64,000 bases of DNA from Tritrichomonas musculus (lineage: Eukaryota; Parabasalia; Tritrichomonadida; Tritrichomonadidae). The stretch spans positions 558,001 through 622,000 of the forward strand of contig JAPFFF010000039.1 in the NCBI GenBank assembly GCA_039105265.1, read 5' to 3'. Below the pieces are notes generated by a model that was given only the letters and a program-made list of their open reading frames with translations, ran no database searches and was not told the origin of the DNA. Below are positions 40,627-51,400 of this stretch, one piece after another (the stretch's first letter is position 1; every line of letters starts with the position of its first letter). The position numbers and the translations under genes were made by a program.

Positions 40627-43403
40627 TTATTCCATTTCAAGAATAGAAATATCGCCATGCATGAGAAACAAACAAACCAAAAGAATTGCTTTTGCCAAAG
40701 TGAAGCTAAGCACATTTGACTTGCTCTTCTTGCTTCCTTTTCCGAGCATCTCTTCGCTTACTGCGAACTCTTCATGTTACTCGAACCAGCACGACTTTAC
40801 ATCGACTTTATTTGCCTCTTTTGAGGCAAAATCGCCATCGATATAATGGAATCCCTTTTCAAACTTACCTCTGAAGCTGCTATCGGGCACTTGGACAAGG
40901 CTCTCTTCCTTTCCGCTAACGTAGTAGATTGAGTTGGATGCTGCATCTGTCTGTATGAATTCACAGTCTGTGACTAGAGGCAAATTTGATACAGAGTCAA
41001 GCACAAGAGCATTGTCTTCATTGAATTTGTTATGAACCTTAAAAGCTCCGTGTTTTCCTTTGTTGAATGAGAACTTGCATCTGATAGTATTTGTGTTACG
41101 GGATGAGATGAAGATAGCGCTTCCACCTATGCGGTAGTCACCATCATAAGCAGCTCTTGTTTTGGTCGCAGTGTTGGACCTGAAGCTGCTCTTGTATATC
41201 AAAACTTCGTTGCTCATTGAGCTACAATATATGTAAGCTGCACCGCCATATTGGGCACAGCACCCAAATAAAGAAGAATTGATGATGCTGATGTTGTGGG
41301 AGAGGGACTTGACGTTCTCAATGTATATTGCACCACCACCGCCAATAGACAATATACAATGAGTGAAAATGGTGTCTATAACTTCAGTACCGCAATTGAT
41401 GACGTGAACAGCACCTCCATCTGTTTCGTTGTGAGTTTCTGCAAAGAAGGTGTGAACAACATGAAAACTGTGGGGATATTTCAATGAAATGAATTCGCAT
41501 CGGTGGTCGATAGTGCGATCTATGTTTTCTTTGGCAACAATGCAATTTGATTCTGATGGAAAACGTGGATCTTCTGTGGGTGTTGGCTCAGATGACAGGC
41601 TACTTTCAATTGTTGATGTTTCACCTTCTTGTGTTGTTGATGTTTCACCTCATTGCGTAGTAGATGTTTCACCTCCTTGTGTAGTTTATGATACAACTTC
41701 TTGTTCTGTTGATGATTCACTCTCGTCAGATGACAGTGATTCTACTGATGATTCAATTGAAAACTGAGGAGATGGAGAACTGCATTGTTGGTTTATGGCC
41801 ATAATGGTCGACGCATGAAACTTCCTTAATGTTGATTTGTTCAGTATATGAAAAAGTGTTATCAGTCTTTATTTGTTCTACAGATAATCTGCCAATTTCT
41901 GTATCAATGACAGCACCATAATAGTCAGGACTGTTATCTTTATGAATATTTTCGTTATAGTTATCAATGAAATTATTTAACTTTATATCAAATTTTGTAT
42001 TAGGATCGTCACCTTCGATATAAATTGCATAACCATCATGTGCTTTGTTTGATTTGAATCGGCAATTATCAATTACGCAATTAGTCATTGGTGCTGATGG
42101 TGGATGGCACTCACCTGAAGGATCATACGAATAAGCTGGATTTACATAGATTGCACCACCTCGTCCTTCAGATTGTAAAACGGCAATCTTGAAGCATGAT
42201 GTTTTGGTATGTCTGGACAAATAAAGCACCACCTCGTTCTCCAGCTGTATTGTCATCAAAAACGCAGTTAACAAAGTTATATTCATTATTAGAAACATAA
42301 AGGTTGATTCCTAACTAGGTTCATATCTCAACCATTTCCTGTGTTTTGATTTCCAATAAAGTGGCAATCTTGAAATGTAAGGGAAAGGAAGTTTGCCACA
42401 TTGCTTGTTGGTGCGTTATTATGAACCCATACCTGAGGGGTAGAACCGAATTTGCTATCATGAATCTGGTTAACGGCGTTTTCTTTGAATATAAACTAAT
42501 TGATGGTAAAATCTGAACGAGAATCGCAAAAACAGATGCCAAAAAGTGGGCCCACTCCATTAGGACAATTCTGAGTTGTATTGTTTGATAAAGTAATTGT
42601 GTTGGTGCCATAAGTTGAAATGTAAAAGCACCTTCCTTAACTGTTGCTAGATACATTATCAAAAGTGTTATTTTTAATTGTTAATGAGTAGTCTTGGCAT
42701 GTTTCGGAAACAAAGCTGATGCAAGCAGCTGCTCGTTCCAAATTATTGTCATCAATACGCGCGTTTTCAAAGATATTACCGTAAAATAAGTGATCTGCTA
42801 CAGTAATTAATTGGACGCAACCACCACTTTTCTCTTGTTCAGAAAAGGAGATTGTATTGTACTGGAACTGAAGCTTTGGTGAATCTATAATTGCAGCATA
42901 AGAATAAGGATTTTACTACAGTTAATAAACTTGCTGGATATAATTTCAATATCTTCTCCTTTTACTTGGATTGAATGAGCATCTTTTTTTGATTCTGTCT
43001 TTTCAAAAGTGCAGTCTGTGATAGAAATCTTCTTGGAAGAATAGAAATTAATGGCACCTCCTTCTTTGGCAGAAGTTGTATTGTAAAATTTGCATCTGTT
43101 GACAATAATGTATCCATTTCGCTCTGTTGCTAAATTTGAGTTAATTGCCAATGCACTACCTCCATATGAAACTTCATGAACAAGATACCATAAACATTGA
43201 ATCTTCAAATTTAATGGTATGTTCGCCGTTCTCTGAAGAAAGCCAAAGTCCCATTCCACCTCTAGTTTTAGCGTTTGTTTTGACATAACTGAATTTGCAT
43301 TTTTTTTTGTTGTTGGATTAATAAGCAAGCCTTCTTCACCACAAACTTTATTTGTATCAGTGTTTTCAAAAACGATTTCATCAAATTCTATATTTTGCTG
43401 CAA
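40627..43403 (-). pseudogene. Beta-helix (PMP-like) surface protein, broken
   Basis: Four minus-strand segments (42885-43403, 42321-42662, 41753-42298, 40777-41484) in different frames belong to one ancestral surface-protein gene. They carry beta-helix repeats such as GGAIYV, GGSAIFIS and NCRFKSNKA. Between the third and fourth lies a Ser/Thr-rich linker with repeats of GETSTTQ, broken by TAA and TGA. The last segment matches, in order and spacing, the C-terminal domain of the intact protein at 48438-54074 (HRCEF, GGAVHVINCG, GGGGAIYIEN, YGGAAYIY, FHYIDGDF). After a TAA at 40777-40779 a hydrophobic helix (LAKAILLVCLFLMHG) remains, corresponding to its membrane anchor. At least five frame breaks make this a pseudogene. 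Confidence 0.75.
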
Positions 43404-44223
43404 ATCATCTAATAATAGTATCTCTTTATAATTGTAAATGTATTATTTGATATTTGTAAGCCATTCTGAACTTCATAATTTTTTTTTTGACCGAACAAGA
43501 TTGCGTGGATCTATGAGATTAGAAATTCCCTCAACATTTGGCGTGACAATTTTGGTGCTCCCCATTCCTTTCGATGATTGGTAAGGGAAAGGAGGGTGAT
43601 TGATCAGCCGTTCCCATCTTTTTCTCCTTCCTTAGACTCATATCTTTTGACTTTCCCCAAGCATCATTGCAAAAACTAATTTGGGTTTATAATTCTTTTA
43701 AAATGCGCATTGTTTTTGTTTGTCTTTTGTATCTGTTCGTTCTTTCGTATATATCTACTGCCACTGAGTTATATACACAATTACTAAATTAAAATTGTGT
43801 ATTTCAAATTGTATTTGTCTCGTTGTTTAAATTGATTCTTTCTTATAAATTAACATCGTTAGTCAGATAACATCGATAGAAACATGGAAAATAGACAATA
43901 ATAAATACGTTAAATAAAACTGCCGATATTTGGTCGATATTGGACGGAAAAGGTTTGATAACCAAAAAAAAAAAAAAAAAAAAAAAAAAAATAAAAATTA
44001 AAAAAATATCAATAGTTATCAATATAAAATACTAGGTTTTAGATTAAAATTTGCAATGGTATTTTCATATTAGTATTTCAATTCGGCATACTGAATAAGG
44101 TATTAAACGACCAACTATATTTCATTTAAATATCAATAAAATATAACAGTGTAGAAGATGTAGAAATGAATCTGTCTTTTTTTCCTCATTTAAGGCGGTT
44201 TTCTTCACAATTTGGTAAAATAA
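43404..44223. other. Spacer with less AT-biased part and poly-A run
   Basis: 43480-43690 is more GC-balanced than normal spacer and probably decayed coding sequence. A 28-nt A run lies at 43964-43991. Confidence 0.4.
43703..43792 (+). pseudogene. Orphan signal-peptide-like start
   Basis: MRIVFVCLLYLFVLSYISTA followed by ten more residues and a stop is a textbook signal sequence with cleavage-like STA. It opens no longer frame, so it is probably the 5' remnant of a secreted-protein gene oriented away from the beta-helix pseudogene. Chance cannot be excluded at 29 codons. Confidence 0.3.
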
Positions 44224-45321
44224 TTAAATACATTTTTCATGAATAATCGAAGATCCACTTTCTTTATATTCAGAGGATGAAATAGCAAGTTGTGAAAACT
44301 GAGGAAGCGATGCTAAGAGAGATCCACCTATCCAAGCAGCAAAATTTCTCTCTATTGGTGCAACAACATTAATTTTCATTGTAGGCTGTGCAAGCTTTTT
44401 AATCTCCTTTTCAATTCTTTCTTGGATGCCTTTAAGCAATGATGTACCGCCTGTTAGAACGATATTTTCGTATAAATTCTTAATAACATCTGTATCGCTA
44501 TTGTTAATTGCAATAAAAAGTGATTTATCAATACCAGCAAATTCAAATCCGTTGAAATATGGTTTAAATAAAAGTTCAGGGCAGCTAAAGCGTTCCTCGT
44601 TAATACTAATAACTTTATTTTCTGAAAGTTTGTAATTTTCGGTAAGATCAGTAGATGATTTCGCTTTCTGTAATTCAGATTCATAATCAAGTGCAACATA
44701 GCAATGTTTCTCTTTGATATCATTATATATTTGATTTTCTGATGAATCGTTAATATTAACATTACGTTTATTAAAAAGTTGTCGGAGCCTATCTGTTAGG
44801 TCGTATCCAGCTATATTATGACTTAAAATTCCTTTTGAAATTGTTTTTCCTTCAAAAATTGGAATTATTTGACATATGCCATATCCAATATCAACGACAA
44901 CACCAGTAGTTTTGTTTGATGAGTAAATAGAAAGTACGCCTTGGTTACATGTATAAAATGATGGAACATTGAATGTCTCAAACATTAATTGAATCAACTT
45001 TTCTCGACTTTCTCTTGAATTATTTGAAGCTTCCGTAACTAAAATTGGGTGTTCTGATGGATCCGAGCGAAGGATATTATAAAATGTGTAGTTATATATT
45101 TTTTCCATATCATCCCAATTAGTAACAATTCCGTGTTGTATTGGGTGTTCTAAATCAAGTGAGATCTCTTTTTCAAATACTTCTTCGCCAATATATGTAT
45201 TTTTCTTAGGACGACCAACTATTGATGGAAATATTTTTCTAGGCTTTTTTTCTCCTGATAAGCCCGCTTTTATTGTTCCTGAACCATTATCAATAACGAT
45301 AGCTTTAATCTCTTCTGACAT
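44224..45321 (-). CDS. Divergent actin-like protein
   Basis: A 365-residue member of the actin fold family (conventional actin 375). Recognisable: IDNGSGTIKAGLSGE (phosphate loop 1), FPSIVGRPK, GIVTNWDDME, VVDIGYGICQIIPIFEG (phosphate loop 2, D.G.G), NIAGYDLTD, LTGGTSLLKGI (adenosine loop), AAWIGGSLLASLPQF and the C-terminal HEKCI in place of HRKCF. ATP-binding residues look preserved. The middle (subdomain 4) is divergent, and several filament-contact segments differ from conventional actin. It is an actin-like or unorthodox actin, of which trichomonads have several; it may or may not polymerise. Convergent with spacer, divergent from the BTB gene. No clear Inr upstream. Confidence 0.85.
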   Translation of the reverse strand: MSEEIKAIVIDNGSGTIKAGLSGEKKPRKIFPSIVGRPKKNTYIGEEVFEKEISLDLEHPIQHGIVTNWDDMEKIYNYTFYNILRSDPSEHPILVTEASNNSRESREKLIQLMFETFNVPSFYTCNQGVLSIYSSNKTTGVVVDIGYGICQIIPIFEGKTISKGILSHNIAGYDLTDRLRQLFNKRNVNINDSSENQIYNDIKEKHCYVALDYESELQKAKSSTDLTENYKLSENKVISINEERFSCPELLFKPYFNGFEFAGIDKSLFIAINNSDTDVIKNLYENIVLTGGTSLLKGIQERIEKEIKKLAQPTMKINVVAPIERNFAAWIGGSLLASLPQFSQLAISSSEYKESGSSIIHEKCI

Positions 45322-45933
45322 TTTCTTTCTAAATCAATAATAGTAGTAAGTATATAAAATATATATTATCTTACATTTTCAAAAAAAAAAAAATAAAATA
45401 ATCAATTCAATATTTGTAAAAATTATTTTAATTTGAATAAAAAATAACGATCGGAATTTATTCAAAAGGATATTTATTTCAATAAACTTTTTCTTTTCAA
45501 ATCATTTTATCTTCATTAACAAAAAATTTAATGTCATTATTCTTCTTCTTTTATATATATAATTACTATATATTTATCATTTAAATCTTAAAAATCAAAT
45601 TATATTCATTTACTTTCAGTTTTTTGATTAAACTGCTGCCAATTCTTTACAAAAAACGATTTCAAGAATATCATTTTTAAAAAAATATATTAATGTGAGA
45701 TTTTATCAATAATAGTTTGAGTCATTTCTGATATACTTTAATGCAGATTTACTTTTGATTGATTTTTTGAAATATAATGATGTATAATTGTATTTTATTT
45801 TAATAAATTCACTACTAAATATTATTTATGTATTATTTATTGAGCATATGATAAATATTATTAAGATATCATTTCATTAAAAATTCAATGAAGTTATAAG
45901 GCCAAATATAATTTCAAAAAAGCAAAAATTTTT
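45322..45933. other. Shared upstream region of the actin-like and BTB genes
   Basis: AT-rich, about 610 bp, divergent promoters expected. TCATTTCATT at 45870 is an Inr-like string but 60 bp from the BTB gene start. No other feature. Confidence 0.4.
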
Positions 45934-47262
45934 ATGAAAAATACAGTCAAGCTTCAATCTGACTCTATTTCACAAGTTCCTATACAAATTTATGAAGAAA
46001 ATTTTACATTTATTGTAAATGGCGAAGAGTATCGAACCAATAAAATAGTAGCAGATTTATTATCTCCAATTATTTCAAATCAACATCGTGATGATCCCAC
46101 ATTTTCTGAATTCACTATCAAAACTCAATCCGAAGGTAATTTTCAAACCATTCTGAATCTTGTTTCCTTTGAAGAGAAAGAGATACAATCGAGTGAATTT
46201 TCGTTTCTAACGGAAGTCATTCAAATTCTTGGAACAGACAAGATTGATCTCAAAATTCAAAGTCCCCAAGTTACAGTTGACAATGTCATTGAACTTATTC
46301 ATTTTCACGAATCGCTATCATCGCCATATTCGCAGAATTTTGATGATGAAATTGACTTCATTTCAGCGCATTTTCACGAATTCAAAAAGAGTCGCTACGA
46401 GTCACTTTTTTCACTTTCAGAGGAGACGATAGAACGAGTTATTCAAAACGACAAGCTTCAGCTTGATTCGGAGGACGAACTTTTGACATTCATCAACGAC
46501 CTATGCTCACAAAATTCAGAGTATTCAAAATTGTATGAATACGTTTATTTTTCAAATGTTGAGGAGAAGACGATGAAAGAATTCTTGTCACGATTCAATC
46601 CAGAATACATGACTGGAGGTGTCTGGCAAGCATTATCGAGTCGACTAATTGAGAGTGTCACAACCAAAAACCGCCAAAATTCAAAGAGGTATTCAAAATT
46701 GAATGAAAATAAAGTTAAGAAAATTAATAAAGATATTCCTTACACAATGAACAAATTGGAAGGTATTTTTAACTATTTTAGAAAACATTCTGATATCGAT
46801 GAAGAGGTTAATGTGACTTATTCATCACGTGTCGCTGGGAATACGAGTCTTCTATTACAGATTGAGAATGCAAATAACGACTTTTATACAGAAAGTCAGC
46901 CAAATTCTTGGATTTGCTTTGAATTTAAAAAACATAGAATTAGTCCCACAAATTATTCTATAAGATCAGTCAATTCTTGGACAGGTGACCATCACCCTAA
47001 AACTTGGGTCATTGAAGGATCTAATGACGAGAAAAATTGGATAAAGCTCGATGAGCAAAATAATAGCCCTTTCTTAAATGGGGCTAATCATGTTCATACA
47101 TTCACTATCCAAAATCAGGAAAATAACGAAATTGATGTTGACGATGTTGATCAAAATGAAAAAGAATTTAAATATTTGAGAATGAGATTGACCGGACCTA
47201 ATTGGTACAATTTTGATCACTTGGATATTTGCTCAATCGAATTTTATGGTAGATTGATTTAA
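45934..47262 (+). CDS. BTB-BACK-discoidin (F5/8 type C) protein
   Basis: A 442-residue protein of a family greatly expanded in trichomonads. Residues ~22-105 form a BTB-like domain (FTFIVNGEEYRTNKIVADLLSP start), 115-235 a BACK-like helical region (RVIQNDKLQLDSEDELLTFI), and ~285-440 an F5/8 type C-like beta-sandwich (NSWICFEFKKHRISPTNYSIRS, HPKTWVIEGSND, LRMRLTGPNW, IEFYG). There is no signal peptide, so it is intracellular. BTB proteins of this layout often serve as substrate adaptors of cullin-3 ubiquitin ligases, with the discoidin domain as binder; that role is inference. No kinase domain is attached. Start at the first ATG. Confidence 0.85.
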   Translation: MKNTVKLQSDSISQVPIQIYEENFTFIVNGEEYRTNKIVADLLSPIISNQHRDDPTFSEFTIKTQSEGNFQTILNLVSFEEKEIQSSEFSFLTEVIQILGTDKIDLKIQSPQVTVDNVIELIHFHESLSSPYSQNFDDEIDFISAHFHEFKKSRYESLFSLSEETIERVIQNDKLQLDSEDELLTFINDLCSQNSEYSKLYEYVYFSNVEEKTMKEFLSRFNPEYMTGGVWQALSSRLIESVTTKNRQNSKRYSKLNENKVKKINKDIPYTMNKLEGIFNYFRKHSDIDEEVNVTYSSRVAGNTSLLLQIENANNDFYTESQPNSWICFEFKKHRISPTNYSIRSVNSWTGDHHPKTWVIEGSNDEKNWIKLDEQNNSPFLNGANHVHTFTIQNQENNEIDVDDVDQNEKEFKYLRMRLTGPNWYNFDHLDICSIEFYGRLI

Positions 47263-48437
47263 TAATTAATTTTTTTTTTTAAAATGTTGCTGATAGTAAT
47301 TAAAATTTACATATGAGTTGATTTAAATTTAATATTTCTTTGTCTAAGTATGAAACATTAGAATGATTAAAAGCTGAGACAAATTACATTTGTGGCTCTA
47401 TGTAGAAGTATTGAATTTTCGTGCCTGCTTTTTGAAAGAGTGTGTGCAAATATCATCAGAAAAAAAATTGAATAAGGACGATCAAAAACGACCAAATAAA
47501 TACACAAAACTAAAATTGAATTAAAAACGATACAATGATTCAAAAAGCAAAAACGATAAGAATTTGTATTATTGTGGCGGCTTTTTTAACAAGAACTCTG
47601 GGACTTAAATTTTGAACTTCTTCTGCAGGGATGTTCTCAGTCTATATCTTTGGAGGTTTAGCTTGTGAATTCCTACTGCAGGGGGATTTACCAGCTAAAT
47701 TTCTGAGATTTAGAAATGTTGAACCTTTTTTTGCGAGGAAGCTCATGTTTTAAGCTTCTGGAACGTAAATTGTGAGATCTTCTGCAGAGGTTTCACCATT
47801 TAAGCTTCAGATTGACAATTTCAATTTCATCATCGTGATTAAAGTTTTACGGAATACAGCTTAAAGATGGAAAATAATAAAAATCCATAAAAACAAAAAA
47901 ATAAAAAGATTTAAATGGTTTATTATATGCAAATAGTATAAATGATGGTAAAATTGAAATAGCATAAGGATTTTTTTTGGTAATTTTTTTCCCATATCTT
48001 CGAAGAATTTGCACGCAAACGACGTATAATTATGTTTTTAAACAGATATTTGTGGCTATTTAGGGATTACAGATGAAATAATTTCATCATCATATCAATC
48101 TAGTCTTATTGTTGCTGTTTATAGCAAAATACGTCCTTATAAAGATTTAAAAGTATTGAAAGCTAACAATTGTATTTGCAATTATTTTTCAATAGTATTT
48201 ATATTTTTGTTAATATTCTCAAAAAATAAAATACTAATATCTTTTATAAAATATTATATTTTAATTTAAAACATTGTTTATACGAGAACAAAATATATAT
48301 AGAACATAAATATAATGATTTAAAAATACTTTTAAAAAAGATTTTAAATTAATATGAGCTTTAACAATTATTTTGTTTTTAACTTTTTGATAAGAATAAA
48401 ATTTCTTTTGAATTTCAGTTTTTATTAGGGATACTTA
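47263..48437. other. Spacer with traces of a decayed minus-strand gene
   Basis: Between 47560 and 47830 three CTGCAG-centred copies (47623, 47676, 47782) of a TAAATTGTGA..CTTCTGCAGAGG-like unit occur. Read on the minus strand this is a frame with only a few stops, including NIPAEEVQNLSPRVLVKKAAT. It looks like old coding sequence; no family recognised. The rest is AT-rich. Confidence 0.35.
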
Positions 48438-51400
48438 ATGATGCTTACATATTTTTTATTTTTGAAATTTGTATTTACAAGTCAAAAACTTCTTTCCAGG
48501 AATGAAAAATACGGCACTGAATATCTGGAATCTGAGGGAATTACTGGTAATTACGAATTTGATCAGTATGTTCAATCTCGAACCATCCCTGCTACATATT
48601 TTACTGCTTTTTCAGTTGGAGGAGCAAAAGATAATTATCCACTTTCAAACTTATTCGATGACAATGCAAATACTTTTTGGAGTTCTCAATTACCAAATAC
48701 TGATACGTTTCATAATACACTTTATATTAATTTTACAGCAAAAGTTACTCTTGAAGCAATTTTATACGATACATCTTATTCAACAGATGGCGAAACGCGA
48801 CGATTTGATGGATTCCCAACCACTTTTAATATATATGCAGCGACTGATGATGGACCTTATGAACTCAAAGCTACATTTACAGGTAATCCAGTATATCCAA
48901 TGCAACGAATTGAATTTGTATTTCAAACACCTATTACATGTGACCAACTGCAACTAGAATTTGCTGAAGTTACACCAGATGGATCATTTTCCAATTTTGC
49001 TCTAAATGCGAACTCAGGTGGTATATATTTTCTTGGTGATATCTTAACTAATCGTGCTGGTTTTTTCAAATCTTCTCACATATACGCTAATAATCGACAA
49101 TATATCAATTTAAATAAAGTACCCGCATCATCATTTACAGCATTTGCAACAGGTGGCCAAAAAGATGACAAGCCTCTTTCTAACCTATTTGATGATAATA
49201 AAGATACTTATTGGAGCTCCAAAGACCCAAATACCGATACATTCCGCAATTCGTTAATTATTAACTTTACTAATACTGTAACGATAGATTCTATTTTATA
49301 TGACACCGCATTTTCGACAAGTGGTCAAACACGACGTTTTAATGGATTTCCAACTATACTTAATATTTATACATCAACAAATAATAAACGATTTCGTCTT
49401 CATACTACATTCACAGGTAATCCAGTATATCCTATGTCTCAAATTTTATTTAAATTTTCAGAACCGATTACATGTGATCAAATGCAACTTGAATTTTATG
49501 AAGTTACTCCAGATATGTCTTTTTCATATGGTGCCAATAATCCAACTTCAGGTGGGCTGACTTTTTTTAAGTATAATTCCTCTCTACCCATTCAAGGAAC
49601 CACCAATAATTATGCCAATAATGAATATGTACAATCCAAAATCATCAAGTCTACTTATTTTACTGCCTTTTCAACAGGAGGATCAAAGAATAATTATCCA
49701 CTTTCAAACTTATTCGATAGTAAGGCAAATACTTATTGGAATTCTCAATTACCAAATACTGATACGTTTCATAATACACTTTATATTAACTTTACAGCAA
49801 AAGTTACTCTTGAAGCAATTTTATATGACACAGCTTATTCAACAAAAGGTGAAACGCGACGATTTGATGGATTCCCAACCACTTTTAATATATATGCAGC
49901 GACTGATGATGGACCTTATGAACTCAAAGCTACATTTACAGGTAATCCAGTATATCCAATGCAACGAATTGAATTTGTATTTCAAACACCTATTACATGT
50001 GACCAACTGCAACTAGAATTTGCTGAAGTTACACCAGATGGATCATTTTCCAATTTTGCTCTAAATGCGAACTCAGGTGGTATATATTTTCTTGGTGATA
50101 TCTTAACTAATCGTGTTGGTATAGCTTCACCCACTGGTAATTTTTTTAATAATGTGAATGCTGTTAATTTTTATAAAGTACCCGCATCATCATTTACAGC
50201 ATTTGCAACAGGTGGCCAAAAAGATGACAAGCCTCTTTCTAACCTATTTGATGATAATAAAGATACTTATTGGAGCTCCAAAGACCCAAATACCGATACA
50301 TTCCGCAATTCGTTAATTATTAACTTTACTAATACTGTAACGATAGATTCTATTTTATATGACACCGCATATTCGACAAGTGGTCAAACACGACGTTTTG
50401 ATGGATTTCCAACTATACTTAATATTTATACATCAACAAATAATAAACGATTTCGTCTTCATACTACATTCACAGGTAATCCAGCATATCCTATGTCTCA
50501 AATTTTATTTAAATTTTCAGAACCGATTACATGTGATCAAATGCAACTTGAATTTTATGAAGTTACTCCTAATGTGTTTTTTGCAGATGGTGCCAATAAT
50601 CCATGCTCTGGTGGCTTGCTTTTCATTAAATATGAAAAACAAATTGAAACTATTAAACCATTACTTCTTGTATCAGGAATCAATGAAAGTCCGATATATG
50701 CTACAATAACAAAAAATGATTTATATCCAGAATGCCCATCTGATGTAAATCGTTTATTACTTACTTCAGCAAAAACATCCAATTCAAATTTCTTTACGAA
50801 TAATCCAAAATGCCTTGCCAAACTTCTTCAGGTTCAGTTAAATACCAATACTGGTAAAGTAGAACAGCTTCCAGAAATATTAACAGACAGTACTACGTTT
50901 ATGGATTTTTCTGAAATACCATCTTTAAGGAATATCGCATTCTCTGCTTTACATAGCGGATATAAAAATAGTGACACTTTATTTAGTATTGGATACAATT
51001 ATTTCTTACATCCAGTTACCAGTTTCCCTGTTTATGATCAACTTAAGTCTAAAATTGAAGAAATATATCAGAAAAATAATCAAAAAATTGTCTTTCTGAG
51101 TCGTAACCAAGGATCAAGTTTTGTTTCTATTTTCATTTCTAATTATTCAGATCCAGAATGGGTCAAAAAGTACATTGATAGTGTAATATTCATATCACCA
51201 ACTTTTGCAGGTACAACCTCTTTTTCAAACCTTTTTTATCAATTTTATCCCCCATTTCAAGAATGCGATGAGTTGAAGACAACCATTATGAGAATGCCCG
51301 GCTTACATATTAAATTACCTAACTATGCAGTATTTAATGATTATCCCGTACTATACAACTTGAACAAAGACTTTGATCAGCATAATGGAGAATTCGTTTT

